A program made the translations under genes and the position numbers. Shown in pieces: positions 42,916 to 51,695 of a stretch of 64,000 nucleotides of DNA. Source of the stretch: Streptomyces cyaneogriseus subsp. noncyanogenus (GTDB lineage Bacteria; Actinomycetota; Actinomycetes; Streptomycetales; Streptomycetaceae); contig NZ_CP010849.1 of assembly GCF_000931445.1 (NCBI RefSeq), forward strand, positions 3,410,001 to 3,474,000, given 5' to 3'. Numbering within the stretch: the first letter of the stretch is position 1; every line of letters starts with the position of its first letter. The notes below the pieces were generated by a model. It made no database searches, was not told where the DNA came from, and saw only the letters and a program-made list of their open reading frames with translations.

Positions 42916-43761
42916 TCAGGAGACGTCGGCGCGGACCGGGTCGCCGAAGAGACCGTCCGTGAAGGTCACGTACCGGGGAGTGAAGGTCCCCTTGCCGGTG
43001 ACGGTGCCGGAGATGTTCTCGCCGGGCGCCAGGTTCACGGTGTCGATCTGTTTCTCGTCGGCGGCCAGCTCGATCGTGTGCTTGGTGCCCTTGGTGTCCG
43101 TGATGCTGAAGTACAGCGGGTTCACGTCCACCTGCTCGTCGCCGTTGTTCGTGATCGTGACGAGGACGCTGGTGTAGTCGTCGCCATCGGCGAGGATGGT
43201 CCCGGCGAACGCCGTCTTCTTGGCCGTGACCTCGACCGGCCCCTGGTCCTGGGCCTCTTCCGCGGGCCCGGCCTCGTTCTTCTCCCGAGCCGCCCCGCCC
43301 TTCGCCCCGTCCTCGGCCTTCGGCTTGTCATCGGCCATGGCGGTCTTGTCCTTCCCGCCGCCGCCTTCGTCACTGGAGTCGCCGCCGCCGGCCACGACGC
43401 CGATGAGGACGATGAGGACGAGCAGACCCACGGCGCCCAGGCCGATCATCTTGCCGACGCCCCGCTTCTGCGGCGGCTGCTGCGGGGGCACCCCGTACGC
43501 GGACTGCTGCGGGGGCACACCGAACGGCTGCTGAGGCGGCGCACCGTAGGGCGGTTGCTGCGGCGGGGCGCCGTACGGGGGCTGCTGCCCGGGTGCACCG
43601 TACGGAGGCTGCTGCGGGGGCGCGCCGTAGGGCGGAGGCTGCTGGGGGCCGCCCCAGCCGGGCTGCTGCGGGTACTGCTGCTGCGGCGGGTAGGGCTGCT
43701 GCCCGTGGGGTTCCTGCGGCCCCTGCGGTTCCTGCGGCTGCTGCGGGTACTGCTGGTTCAT
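42916..43761 (-). CDS. Membrane-anchored DUF4352 protein with Pro/Gln-rich repeats
   Basis: 281 aa. N-terminal cytoplasmic region of repeated PPQQPPYGA units (about residues 40-100), one membrane segment (GLGAVGLLVLIVLIGVVAGG, about 107-126), acidic linker, and an immunoglobulin-like DUF4352 domain (about 170-281, LVTITNNGDEQVDVNPLYFS, YVTFTDGLFGDP). Common in actinobacteria; likely a cell-envelope or ligand-binding protein, function unknown. Confidence 0.85.
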   Translation of the reverse strand: MNQQYPQQPQEPQGPQEPHGQQPYPPQQQYPQQPGWGGPQQPPPYGAPPQQPPYGAPGQQPPYGAPPQQPPYGAPPQQPFGVPPQQSAYGVPPQQPPQKRGVGKMIGLGAVGLLVLIVLIGVVAGGGDSSDEGGGGKDKTAMADDKPKAEDGAKGGAAREKNEAGPAEEAQDQGPVEVTAKKTAFAGTILADGDDYTSVLVTITNNGDEQVDVNPLYFSITDTKGTKHTIELAADEKQIDTVNLAPGENISGTVTGKGTFTPRYVTFTDGLFGDPVRADVS

Positions 43762-43942
43762 GTGGCTCCCCGAGGTCTTCCCATGGCTTGCGGGTGTACG
43801 ACTCGTGGAGATAACGCGAGGTTGTACAAAATTGAAGAAGATCTTCCGCGGCGGTTCACCCCGGCGACAGCCCTACCTGGCCGCGGGCACGCCGGGCAGC
43901 GCTGCACCGGGCGGGAGCCGCGCCGGGGCCGTCCGGCGGTCC

Positions 43943-43973
43943 TTGACCTCAAGCGAGGTCGAGCTTCTACGGT
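43943..43973 (+). promoter_or_regulatory. MerR/SoxR-like promoter with 19-bp spacer
   Basis: TTGACC (43943-43948) and TACGGT (43968-43973) are separated by exactly 19 bp, with ACCTC-AAGC-GAGGT inside the spacer. Long spacers with a central palindrome are diagnostic of promoters activated by MerR-family regulators, including SoxR. No MerR gene is in the window. Confidence 0.65.
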
Positions 43974-44020
43974 CGGGGCTGTCGGACAACGACCCGGAAC
44001 CGGAATGCGGAGGGGATCTC

Positions 44021-44479
44021 ATGCAGTACTCCCACAGCGACGCCGAACTGATCAAGCAGCCCATCGGCTACTGGAGCTGGGCGGCCTACAAGGCCGTGAT
44101 CACCCGCACCCGCACCGCGCTCGCCGGCATCGGCACCACCCAGCCGCAGTGGTGGGTCCTCGCACAGGTCGCGCGTGCCGAGTCGGCCAAGACGCGCGAG
44201 GAGGTCTCCCGTCTCCTGCGGAACTACCTGGACACCGGGCCGGAGGCCATGGAGGCGGAGATCGACGCGACCATCACCCAGGGCTGGATCACCGAGGACG
44301 CCGAGGGGCGGCTGGGCCTCACCCCCGAGGGCAGGGCGTTCTACGACAAGGCCGCGGCCCTCCAGGAGGAGCTGTGGGCGGAGCGGCACGCGGGGATCTC
44401 CGACGAGGAGTACCTGACCACGCTCAAGGTGCTCCAGCGGTTCATCCACAACACGGGCGGGCAGGCCTGGCACCACTGA
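44021..44479 (+). CDS. MarR-family winged-helix protein
   Basis: 152 aa from ATG 44021 (GGAGGGG). PIGYWSWAAYKAVITRTRTA (helix 1), QPQWWVLAQVARAESAKTRE, and the wing QGWITEDAEGRLGLTPEGRA. MarR-like fold with DNA-binding helix around residues 55-75. Its promoter looks like a MerR-family target (see 43,943), so it may be part of a redox or drug response rather than an autoregulated repressor. Confidence 0.82.
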   Translation: MQYSHSDAELIKQPIGYWSWAAYKAVITRTRTALAGIGTTQPQWWVLAQVARAESAKTREEVSRLLRNYLDTGPEAMEAEIDATITQGWITEDAEGRLGLTPEGRAFYDKAAALQEELWAERHAGISDEEYLTTLKVLQRFIHNTGGQAWHH

Positions 44480-44681
44480 GCGCCGCGGGGTTCCGGCGGC
44501 GCGGTGCCCCGGTGGGGCGTGGCCGTCGTCGCCGGGCGCGGGCGCGCGCTCCTCACCACCGAGGAGGGCGCCGCCCTCGCCACCCCCCGGGACGGTGACA
44601 AACCTCCGTAACCGCCCTTCCGAGACGGTCGTTACATCTAGGTTGGTGCCGCCATTCCGCTCATTCCCCCCGGAGGATGCC

Positions 44682-45506
44682 GTGCCGGACCCCCTGTCCC
44701 AGTCCGCCACCGGTGACGGGACCCGCGCCCGGATCGACACGACCAAGCCCCATTCGGCGCGTTTCTGGAACTACTTCGTCGGTGGCAAGGACCACTACGA
44801 GGTCGACCGGGAGGTCGGGGACCGGATCAAGGGCATCTTCCCCGGCCTCGTCGACGTGGCGGTCGACAGCCGGCTCTTCCTGGGCCGGGCGGTCCGTCAT
44901 CTGGCCGCGGCGGAGGGCGTACGGCAGTTCCTGGACATCGGCACGGGGCTGCCGACCGCCGACAACACGCACGAGGTGGCCCAGCGCGTCGCCCCGGACG
45001 CGCGGATCGTGTACGTCGACAACGACCCCATCGTGCTGGCCCACGCCAACGCCCTGCTCACCAGCTCACCCGAGGGCCGGACCGCCTATCTGGACGCCGA
45101 CCTGCACGATCCCGACACCGTCCTGGAGGACGCCGCGGACACGCTGGACCTGTCGCGGCCCGTGGCCCTGATAATCCTCAACACCCTCGGTCATGTCGCC
45201 GACTACGAGGAGGCGCGGGAGGTGGTGCGCCGGCTCATGGCAGGGCTGCCCTCCGGGAGTTTTCTCCTGCTCTGCGACGGCACCGCCACCAGCGAGGGCA
45301 TGGTCGCCGCCGCGGAGGCGTACAAGGCCAGCGGCGCGATCCCGTACCACGTCCGCGAGGTGGCGGAGATCGCCGGGTTCTTCGAGGGGCTGGAGCTGCT
45401 GGAACCCGGTGTCGTGCGGGTGACCGAGTGGCGTCCGGAGTACGGTGTCGCGGACCGCGCCTCCGCTGCCGTGGACGCGTACGGCGGGCTGGGACGCAAG
45501 GCGTAG
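44682..45506 (+). CDS. SAM-dependent methyltransferase, DUF574 family
   Basis: 274 aa from GTG 44682 with GGAGG upstream. Typical order of this Streptomyces-expanded family: HSARFWNYFVGGKDHYEVDR, the SAM site QFLDIGTGLPTADNTHEVAQ, VYVDNDPIVLAHANALL and VALIILNTLGHVADYEEARE. Family members methylate unknown small molecules and often occur near regulators; many genomes carry dozens. Substrate unknown. Confidence 0.9.
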   Translation: MPDPLSQSATGDGTRARIDTTKPHSARFWNYFVGGKDHYEVDREVGDRIKGIFPGLVDVAVDSRLFLGRAVRHLAAAEGVRQFLDIGTGLPTADNTHEVAQRVAPDARIVYVDNDPIVLAHANALLTSSPEGRTAYLDADLHDPDTVLEDAADTLDLSRPVALIILNTLGHVADYEEAREVVRRLMAGLPSGSFLLLCDGTATSEGMVAAAEAYKASGAIPYHVREVAEIAGFFEGLELLEPGVVRVTEWRPEYGVADRASAAVDAYGGLGRKA

Positions 45507-45643
45507 CTCCGCCCCGCGCGGTCCCCCCTCTCCCGCTCCCCTCCCGTCCCCCTCCCGCTCCCCCTTCCTGCGCCGCCCGGCCGGACCGCGTCCGTGCCGT
45601 CACCCGTCCGCGCCGATCGTCGTCCCGCCGGGCCCGGGCGGGC

Positions 45644-45691
45644 GATAATCGGCCCATGCCCGCACCCGCCTCGCTCCCCCCGCATGCCTGA
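45644..45691 (+). promoter_or_regulatory. Leaderless upstream ORF coupled to nucleotidyltransferase-like gene
   Basis: GATAAT at 45644-45649 is a -10-like box; 6 bp further an ATG at 45656 encodes MPAPASLPPHA and stops at 45689, three bases into the next gene beyond its ATG (45684). This suggests a leaderless mRNA whose upstream ORF feeds ribosomes to the main gene by termination-reinitiation. Confidence 0.45.
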
Positions 45692-46349
45692 CCCGCACGA
45701 GCGCCTGCCGGCCGATCTCCTCGCCGTGGGCGCGCCCTACGGCCTGCTCCTCGCCGGGGGCCACGCGGTACGGGCGCACGGGCTGGCCGACCGGCGGACC
45801 CGCGAGGTGACGGTCGCCACCGACAGCCCGGCGGGGATGGACGAGATCGCCGCGCGGGTGCGTGACGGACTGGCGGCCCTCGGCTGGCACGTCCGGTCGG
45901 TGGAGACGGACCCGCTGTCCGCCCGGCTGGTCGTCGCCGAGCCGGTCACCGCCGCGGAGTGCGCCGTGGACGTGGTGAAAGAGGTGCTGTGGGGGCCGCC
46001 GGTGCCCACGGAGCTGGGCCCCGCGCTGTCCCTGGACGACCTCATCGGCACCCGGGTCCGCGCCCTCGTCGACCGGGGCCTGGCCCGCGACCTCATCGAC
46101 GTGCACGCCGCCGCACGGCTGCGCAGCCGTCCCGAGCTGGAGGAACTGGGCCGCCGGCACGCCGTCGACGCCTTCGACCCGGCCGACCTGGCGTCCCGGC
46201 TGACCGGCGCGGACTGGGTGGACGACGCCGAGTTCGCGAGGTACGGCGTCGACGAGCGGGGCGTCGCCGAACTGCGGCGCTGGGCCCAGGAGTGGGCGGA
46301 CGAGATCGCGGAGCGGCTGGCGGAGTCGGAAGCGCCGGACGACGCCTGA
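45684..46349 (+). CDS. Nucleotidyltransferase-fold protein (AbiEii-like, probably degenerate)
   Basis: 221 aa from ATG 45684. The opening LLLAGGHAVRAHGLADRRTR resembles the G-G...R.T motif of AbiEii/MNT nucleotidyltransferases, but the catalytic DxD is replaced by REVTVATDS, so transfer activity is doubtful. The next block, SLDDLIGTRVRALVDRGLAR, is also AbiEii-like. AbiEii proteins are toxins that modify tRNA, needing an AbiEi antitoxin; no antitoxin is adjacent. Could be a domesticated orphan. Confidence 0.65.
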   Translation: MPDPHERLPADLLAVGAPYGLLLAGGHAVRAHGLADRRTREVTVATDSPAGMDEIAARVRDGLAALGWHVRSVETDPLSARLVVAEPVTAAECAVDVVKEVLWGPPVPTELGPALSLDDLIGTRVRALVDRGLARDLIDVHAAARLRSRPELEELGRRHAVDAFDPADLASRLTGADWVDDAEFARYGVDERGVAELRRWAQEWADEIAERLAESEAPDDA

Positions 46350-46455
46350 GCCCGGCGCGCCACGGGTCCCGGCAGGGGACCTCGGCAGGTGGGCTCCGAA
46401 GGCGGGCGTCGGTGGCAGGCTTACCCGACCGACCGACGAACGAAGGAGCCCCAGG

Positions 46456-47259
46456 GTGACGAGGAATCTCGCCGACGCGGTGGAATCGATGGAGCAACTC
46501 GCCACCGTCTGGCGTGCCATGGTGCTGGACCGGGACCCGGACGCGGACGTACGGGACCTGCCGGGTGTCGCGGTGCGCTGGGCGGACAGCCGGTTCGCCT
46601 TCTGGAACTGCGTCACGCTCACCGAGACCGGGGTCGGCCCGGACCTCCTGGCGGAGCGGCTGGGCCGGGCGGCCGACGTCATGCGGTCGAAGGGGCGCGC
46701 GGGCTTCCTGTGGGTCTTCGAGGACCTGCTCGACGACGGGGCGCGCGCCGCGCTGCCGGAGGCGGCCGGGCGGGCCGGTCTGACACTCGCCTTCTCGGGC
46801 ACCGGGATGGCCGGTGACCTGCTGCCCCTGCCCGAACCGACGCACCCGGAGCTGACCTTCGTACGGGTCGGCACGGAGGAGCGGCTACGGGACTACGCGG
46901 ACCTCAACTCGCGTGCGTACGGCATGCCGTTGGAGGACGGCCGCGACGGGCTGCTGGGCTCCACGCTGTGGAAGAAGGAGGTGCACGCCTACCTGGGCCT
47001 GCGGGACGGCGTCCCGGTGACGTGCGCCGGGGCGGTGGAGGCGGACGGCCGCCTCTTCGTCGCCCTGGTGGCCACGGACCCGCGGTGGGAGCGCAGGGGG
47101 TACGGGGAGGCGGTGACCCGCAAGGCCCTGTACGAGGGGGCCCGGGCCACCGGGCTGACCCGGGCCACGCTGCACGCCACCGCCGCCGGCGCGCCGGTCT
47201 ACCCACGGATCGGTTTCGTGCCCAACTCGCCTTTGCACTTCTTCGCGTTGGAGGGCTGA
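46456..47259 (+). CDS. GNAT-family N-acetyltransferase
   Basis: 267 aa from GTG 46456 (AAGGAG). The C-terminal GNAT fold has the acetyl-CoA site VATDPRWERRGYGEAVTRKA (motif A) and ATAAGAPVYPRIGFVPNSPL (motif B); the N-terminal half is a related degenerate domain, as in two-domain GNATs. Acceptor unknown. Confidence 0.88.
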   Translation: MTRNLADAVESMEQLATVWRAMVLDRDPDADVRDLPGVAVRWADSRFAFWNCVTLTETGVGPDLLAERLGRAADVMRSKGRAGFLWVFEDLLDDGARAALPEAAGRAGLTLAFSGTGMAGDLLPLPEPTHPELTFVRVGTEERLRDYADLNSRAYGMPLEDGRDGLLGSTLWKKEVHAYLGLRDGVPVTCAGAVEADGRLFVALVATDPRWERRGYGEAVTRKALYEGARATGLTRATLHATAAGAPVYPRIGFVPNSPLHFFALEG

Positions 47260-47276
47260 GGCGCGCGGCCGGGCGC

Positions 47277-48542
47277 TCAGCCGGCCGTCGTCCGCACCGG
47301 GCCGCTCCTCGGCAGCAGTCCCCCGTCCGGCGCGCCCCGGCGGCTCGCGGCGGTCAGCGCGAGGGTCGCGGCGAGGGAGGCGGCGGCCATGGCCGTCATC
47401 GCCGTGGCCGGGGAGGTCAGTTGGGCCACGGTTCCGGCCAGCGCGGCGGCAACTCCCTGCATCGTGAGCATCCCGGCGGAGTGCAGTCCGAGTGCGTGAC
47501 CGGCGAGTTCGCCCGGGGTCAGGGCCATCAGGCGCTGCTGCTGCACCAGGCTCGCGCCGAAGCCGACGGAGGCGACGGCGACCAGCACGGCCGCCACGGG
47601 CAGGGGCGGGCGGAGGGCGAAGGCGAGGTATGGGGCGGCCAGCAGGGCGAGGAGCGGGACGCCCAGGCGGGGGCGGAGCCGGGGCGGCAGCAGACGGCCG
47701 ACCGCGATGTCACCGGCCAGCATGCCGAGCGCGGCGCAGGCGAAGAGGGTGCCCGCGGCGTGCGGGGCGTGGGAGACGTAGAGCGACTCGCAGCCGACGA
47801 CCAGGCCGTTGGGGACCCACAGGGCGAGGTAGACGTGGCGGCGGGGGCGCGAGGACCACAGCACGGCGTTGGTGCGCCAGGTCGCCGACACCGACGGGCG
47901 GCCGGAGGCGCGCGGCGGGCGGGCGGTCAGGCCCCCCAGGGCACCGGCCGCCGCCGCGGCGTAGAGGGCCGCCGCGAGCAGCAGGGACGGGCGCGGGGAG
48001 AGCAGGGCCACCAGGACGCCGCCCGTCGCGTACCCGGTGATCTGCATGACCCCGCTCATCATGTTGAACACCGAGCGGCCCAGCAGATAGCCGCTCTTCC
48101 CGCCGTCCCCGGCGTCCCCGGCGTCCCCGGCGTCCCCGGCGTCCCCGGCGAGGATCTCGTTGAGCAGGCCCCAGCGGACGCCGCCGCCGACGGAGGCGAT
48201 CACGCCCTGCGCGAGGACGACGGCGAACAAAGCCCAGACGGGCAGGCCGGGCACGGCCAGGAGGGCCGTCGCGGCGGCGAAGGCGAGGGCGATGCCCGTC
48301 ATCGTGGCGCGCGGGGGCAGGCGGTCGGCGGCGGAGAGGAAGAGGGTCGCGCCGAGCACCTGGGCCAGTGACGGGCCGAACATGCTGACCGCCGACAGCA
48401 GCGGCGAGTCCGTCATCCGGAACACCAGGGTGCCCAGGGCCAGACCGCCCACCGTCTGGGCGGCGATGTGGGCCGAGGAGGTCAGGAAGAGCGGGGTGAA
48501 CTCGGGGGTGCGGAAGAGCGTCCGGTAGGTGTGGCTGGTCAT
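47277..48542 (-). CDS. MFS transporter with GDA tandem repeat
   Basis: 421 aa, about 12 membrane segments; loop motif FLSAADRLPPRATM corresponds to motif A. In the second half of the central loop the protein reads GDAGDAGDAGDAGDGG, produced by five copies of a 9-bp unit at 48,106-48,150. Divergent from an ArsR-type regulator with a palindromic operator between them. Substrate unknown. Confidence 0.88.
   Translation of the reverse strand: MTSHTYRTLFRTPEFTPLFLTSSAHIAAQTVGGLALGTLVFRMTDSPLLSAVSMFGPSLAQVLGATLFLSAADRLPPRATMTGIALAFAAATALLAVPGLPVWALFAVVLAQGVIASVGGGVRWGLLNEILAGDAGDAGDAGDAGDGGKSGYLLGRSVFNMMSGVMQITGYATGGVLVALLSPRPSLLLAAALYAAAAAGALGGLTARPPRASGRPSVSATWRTNAVLWSSRPRRHVYLALWVPNGLVVGCESLYVSHAPHAAGTLFACAALGMLAGDIAVGRLLPPRLRPRLGVPLLALLAAPYLAFALRPPLPVAAVLVAVASVGFGASLVQQQRLMALTPGELAGHALGLHSAGMLTMQGVAAALAGTVAQLTSPATAMTAMAAASLAATLALTAASRRGAPDGGLLPRSGPVRTTAG
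48106..48150. repeat. Five-copy 9-bp in-frame tandem repeat inside MFS gene
   Basis: The plus strand repeats GTCCCCGGC with period 9, adding GDA/DAG triplets to a loop. Number of copies could vary by slippage without breaking the frame. Confidence 0.75.
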
Positions 48543-48580
48543 GCGCGGAGTCTCCGGCGGCCCGGACGGGGCCGGTTATC

Positions 48581-48600
48581 GTTTCGCGCCCACGCGAAAC
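48581..48600. promoter_or_regulatory. Palindromic operator between MFS and ArsR-type gene
   Basis: GTTTCGCG-CCCA-CGCGAAAC, perfect 8-4-8 inverted repeat, 39 bp upstream of the MFS start. Probable site of the divergent DUF5937/ArsR protein. Confidence 0.6.
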
Positions 48601-48735
48601 CCCGGCGGAGGCGCACGGCCACCGGTCACCATCGGGCCCGGTCGCCCGGACGGCACACAGGGCCGGCGCACACACGGGGACACACGCAGAGACACGCGCA
48701 GGGACTCACAGGACCAGGCGCGGAGGGGTGGATCG

Positions 48736-49758
48736 ATGGGCTGGTGGGAGGTGAACGCCGACACGCTCGCGCGCAGCCGGTTCGTGATCTCGCCGCTGGC
48801 GGAGACCTTCGCCTGCCTGAAGCTGCTGCACGCCGGGGCCGCCGCGCACCCCGGCGAGCGGGCGTGGCTGGACGCGCATCTGCCCGGCTACCGGCGGCGG
48901 CTGGCCGGGGACCCGGTGACGGCGCTGCTCGTCCGGTCGGGGCTCGGACGGGAGTGGATCGCCGACTTCCTCACACCCACCCCGCGCGAGGGCGAGACCT
49001 TCGAGGAGGGCGTCGCGCGGGTGCGGGCGTTCTCCTCCGGGCAGGCGCGCGCCCATCTCTCGGTCTCCCTCGCCGGGCCGCTCCCCGCCGGTCTGCGCCG
49101 CGACGACCTGCCCGAGCGCGCCGCCGCGTTGCTGGAGTACGTCTGGAGCGAGGCGGTACGGCCGTACTGGGACCGGCGCCGCCGCGTCCTGGAGGCCGAT
49201 GTCGTCGCGCGGACCGCGCAGGTGGGGCGGAGCGGCTGGGCGGCCGTCCTGGACGCCCTGCGGCCGGGCACCCGCTGGCTCGGCGGCAACCGCTTCCAGG
49301 TCAACCACCACGAGTACCCGCCGCGCGAGATCTCCGGCGCGGAGCTGGTCTTCGTGCCGGTCACCCCGCAGCGGCACGGCTGGGTCTCCTGGGAGGAGGC
49401 GGAGCGGTACGCGGTGGTCTATCCGTGCGCCGGGGTGCTGGCCGACGCGTCCGGCCGGGCGGTGCCGGCGGGGCTGGGCGCCCTGCTCGGGACCGCGCGG
49501 GCCGGGGTGCTGGTCCTGCTCGGCACGCCGCTGACCACCAGCCAGTTGGTGGCCGTGACGGGACAGGGGCTGGGCTCGGTCGGACGGCACCTGAGGGTGC
49601 TGCTGGACGCGGGCCTGGTGGAGCGGTGGCGGGCGGGCCGGTCGGTGCTGTACGCGCGGACGGCGGCCGGGGAGGTCCTGGTGCGGGCGGCGGGCGGGGA
49701 AGCTCGGGAGCGGCGCCCGGCCCCGCCGGCCCGGCGTGATGCGAGCGGGAGGGCCTAG
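48736..49758 (+). CDS. DUF5937 / ArsR-type regulator
   Basis: 340 aa from ATG 48736 (GGAGGGG). Starts MGWWEVNADTLARSRFVISP; the DUF5937 region fills residues 1-250 and a C-terminal ArsR winged helix (about 265-325) contains TPLTTSQLVAVTGQGLGSVG and HLRVLLDAGLVERWRAGRSV. Such proteins commonly sit divergent to an MFS gene, as here. Regulates the exporter by inference. Confidence 0.85.
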   Translation: MGWWEVNADTLARSRFVISPLAETFACLKLLHAGAAAHPGERAWLDAHLPGYRRRLAGDPVTALLVRSGLGREWIADFLTPTPREGETFEEGVARVRAFSSGQARAHLSVSLAGPLPAGLRRDDLPERAAALLEYVWSEAVRPYWDRRRRVLEADVVARTAQVGRSGWAAVLDALRPGTRWLGGNRFQVNHHEYPPREISGAELVFVPVTPQRHGWVSWEEAERYAVVYPCAGVLADASGRAVPAGLGALLGTARAGVLVLLGTPLTTSQLVAVTGQGLGSVGRHLRVLLDAGLVERWRAGRSVLYARTAAGEVLVRAAGGEARERRPAPPARRDASGRA

Positions 49759-49767
49759 CATCCGCAC
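49756..49767 (+). promoter_or_regulatory. Leaderless start of the glutathione peroxidase gene
   Basis: TAGCAT at 49756-49761 lies six bases before the ATG at 49768 and overlaps the stop codon of the preceding gene; no Shine-Dalgarno is visible. Could be a -10 box for leaderless transcription. Confidence 0.4.
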
Positions 49768-50277
49768 ATGACGACAGACATCACGGGCGACTCGCCCCTC
49801 ACCGTCGAGATCGGTGCCCTCCAGGGCGGTTCCGCGAAGCTCGGGCAGTACGCCGGGCAGGCCGTCCTGATCGTGAACGTGGCTTCCAAGTGCGGGCTGA
49901 CCCCGCAGTACGCGGGTCTGGAGCGGCTGCACGAGCGGTTCGCGGAGCGCGGGTTCACGGTGCTCGGCGTGCCGTGCAACCAGTTCCTGGGCCAGGAGCC
50001 GGGGAGTGCCGAGGAGATCGCCGAGTTCTGCTCGGCGACGTACGGCGTGACCTTCCCGATGACCGAGAAGGTGGAGGTGAACGGGGCGGACCGGCATCCG
50101 CTGTACGAGCGGCTCGCCGGCTTCGCGGACGCCGGGGGGCACAGCGGGGACATCCGCTGGAACTTCGAGAAGTTCCTCGTCGGGCGGGACGGCCGGGTCC
50201 TCGCCCGGTTCGCGCCGCAGACCGATCCGGAGGCGCCCGAGGTGGTGGCCGCGGTCGAGGCGGCGCTGACGGGGTGA
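49768..50277 (+). CDS. Glutathione-peroxidase-family thiol peroxidase
   Basis: 169 aa. Peroxidatic Cys42 in NVASKCGLTPQY (a Sec-to-Cys form), PCNQF at 69-73, and RWNFEKFLVGRDG with the conserved Trp-Asn. Reduces hydroperoxides with thioredoxin or mycothiol-linked electrons rather than glutathione in actinobacteria. No resolving neighbours; start lacks an SD. Confidence 0.93.
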   Translation: MTTDITGDSPLTVEIGALQGGSAKLGQYAGQAVLIVNVASKCGLTPQYAGLERLHERFAERGFTVLGVPCNQFLGQEPGSAEEIAEFCSATYGVTFPMTEKVEVNGADRHPLYERLAGFADAGGHSGDIRWNFEKFLVGRDGRVLARFAPQTDPEAPEVVAAVEAALTG

Positions 50278-50326
50278 TCCAGCCCTTGGGGCGGTGAGCC
50301 GGCCGTAGGAGCGGCGGGAACGAGCG

Positions 50327-50367
50327 GAGCCCTCTCGGCTAGGACGGCGAACTGGTCGAGAGGGCTC
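50327..50367. terminator. Hairpin terminator after peroxidase gene
   Basis: GAGCCCTCTCG (50327-50337) and CGAGAGGGCTC (50357-50367), 19-nt loop, between convergent genes. Confidence 0.7.
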
Positions 50368-50408
50368 TGTCGTGATGCGGGGGCGGCCCGTCGGCCGGGC
50401 CGGGTCTG

Positions 50409-50600
50409 TTACGCCTTGACCGAGGTCACGAAGGCGTTCCACGCGTCGGCGGGGAAGGCCAGCGTGGGACCCTCGGGAACCTTGGAGTCGCGGACGGCCA
50501 GTGCCGCCGTGGACGGGGACTTGACCTCGACGCACGCGCCGTTTCCTCCGGAATAGGAGGACTTGGTCCAGGTGTCCGTGGCGCCCTGAAGAATTGCCAT
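50409..50600 (-). CDS. DUF397-domain protein
   Basis: 63 aa from ATG 50600. WTKSSYSGGNGACVEVKSPS and VRDSKVPEGPTLAFPADAW are the signature of DUF397, a small partner of HTH/DUF5753 regulators in Streptomyces (BldB/WhiJ-type families). It lies 237 bp downstream of such a regulator on the same strand, so the two form a pair. Confidence 0.93.
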   Translation of the reverse strand: MAILQGATDTWTKSSYSGGNGACVEVKSPSTAALAVRDSKVPEGPTLAFPADAWNAFVTSVKA

Positions 50601-50837
50601 GTTTGCTCCGGTGGCGAGTTGCTGAATGCTGTCGCCGCGCCGCGGGTCCGCTGCGGACCGCACGGTACGGATCGCGCCAACGTCATGTGATCGGTGGCGT
50701 GATCGACGCTACTCGCTGCCCTGACCGTCCGGGTCCGCCGTTCACTCGTCCGGATGGCATATTCCAGGGGTTCCTCGGGCCTCCATGGCGAGGGTGTAGC
50801 ATCCCGCATCGCCGCCGCGACGGGGGCGGGCGCGAGG

Positions 50838-51695
50838 TCAGCGGGCGTACTCCTTGGCCACGTCCTCGATGCGCCGGCGGGACTGCTCGACGTTCAGGGC
50901 CTGGGCCCGCAGGTGCTCGTACATCACGGTGTACTTCTGCACGTCCTGCGCCTTCTCCAGGTAGAGGTCGCTGGTCACGCCCTCGATGTACACGACGCTG
51001 GAGTCCGCCGCGTCGGAGAACTCCAGGATCGAGTACTGGCCGTTGATCCCGGGATGCGCCCCGACGTCGAAGGGCAGCACCTGCACGGTGATGTGCGGCA
51101 GCAACGACATCTCGGCGACGTGCTCCAGTTGTTCCCGCATGATCTGGCGGCTTCCGACGACCCGGTGCAGGGACGCTTCGTCCAGGACGACCCAGAGTCT
51201 CAGCGGGTTGGTCCCGGCGGTCACCCGCTCCTGGCGCCGTATCCGTACCTGGACGCGTTTCTCGATGTCGGCGGCCGAGGTCTCCGGCAGCGCGCCCTGG
51301 ATGAGCGCCTCGGCGTACGAGCGGGTCTGCAACAGGCCGGTGATGATCTGGGGTTCGTAGGTCCGCAGCGACTCCGCGTCGGTCTCCAGGCCGATGTAGA
51401 CGCTGTACGGGATGTCGCCGAAGGCGTGCCACCAGCCCTGCTGGCGCGAGTCCTTCGCCATCTGCATCAGCGAATCGACCAGCCGCTGGTCGTCGACCTC
51501 GTAGACCCCGCACAGGTCGCGGACGTCGCGCTGGCTGATGCTGCGCCGGCCGTTCTCCAGGCGGCTGATCTTGGACTGCGACACCAGCAGCCGCTCCGCC
51601 ACCTCCTCGGCGGTCATGCCCTTCTGCTCGCGGAGCCGGCGCAACTCCTGGCCCAGCCGGCGCCGCCTGACGGTGGGATTGACATTGGACGCCAC
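50838..51695 (-). CDS. HTH / DUF5753 regulator paired with DUF397
   Basis: 285 aa from GTG 51695 with GGAGGT upstream. HTH_31 at residues about 12-68 (EQKGMTAEEVAERLLVSQSK, SRLENGRRSISQRDVR) and DUF5753 (about 95-285, PQIITGLLQTRSYAEALIQG, LWVVLDEASLHRVVGSRQIM). WhiJ-like proteins of this class act in sporulation and antibiotic control together with their DUF397 partner. Confidence 0.92.
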   Translation of the reverse strand: MASNVNPTVRRRRLGQELRRLREQKGMTAEEVAERLLVSQSKISRLENGRRSISQRDVRDLCGVYEVDDQRLVDSLMQMAKDSRQQGWWHAFGDIPYSVYIGLETDAESLRTYEPQIITGLLQTRSYAEALIQGALPETSAADIEKRVQVRIRRQERVTAGTNPLRLWVVLDEASLHRVVGSRQIMREQLEHVAEMSLLPHITVQVLPFDVGAHPGINGQYSILEFSDAADSSVVYIEGVTSDLYLEKAQDVQKYTVMYEHLRAQALNVEQSRRRIEDVAKEYAR

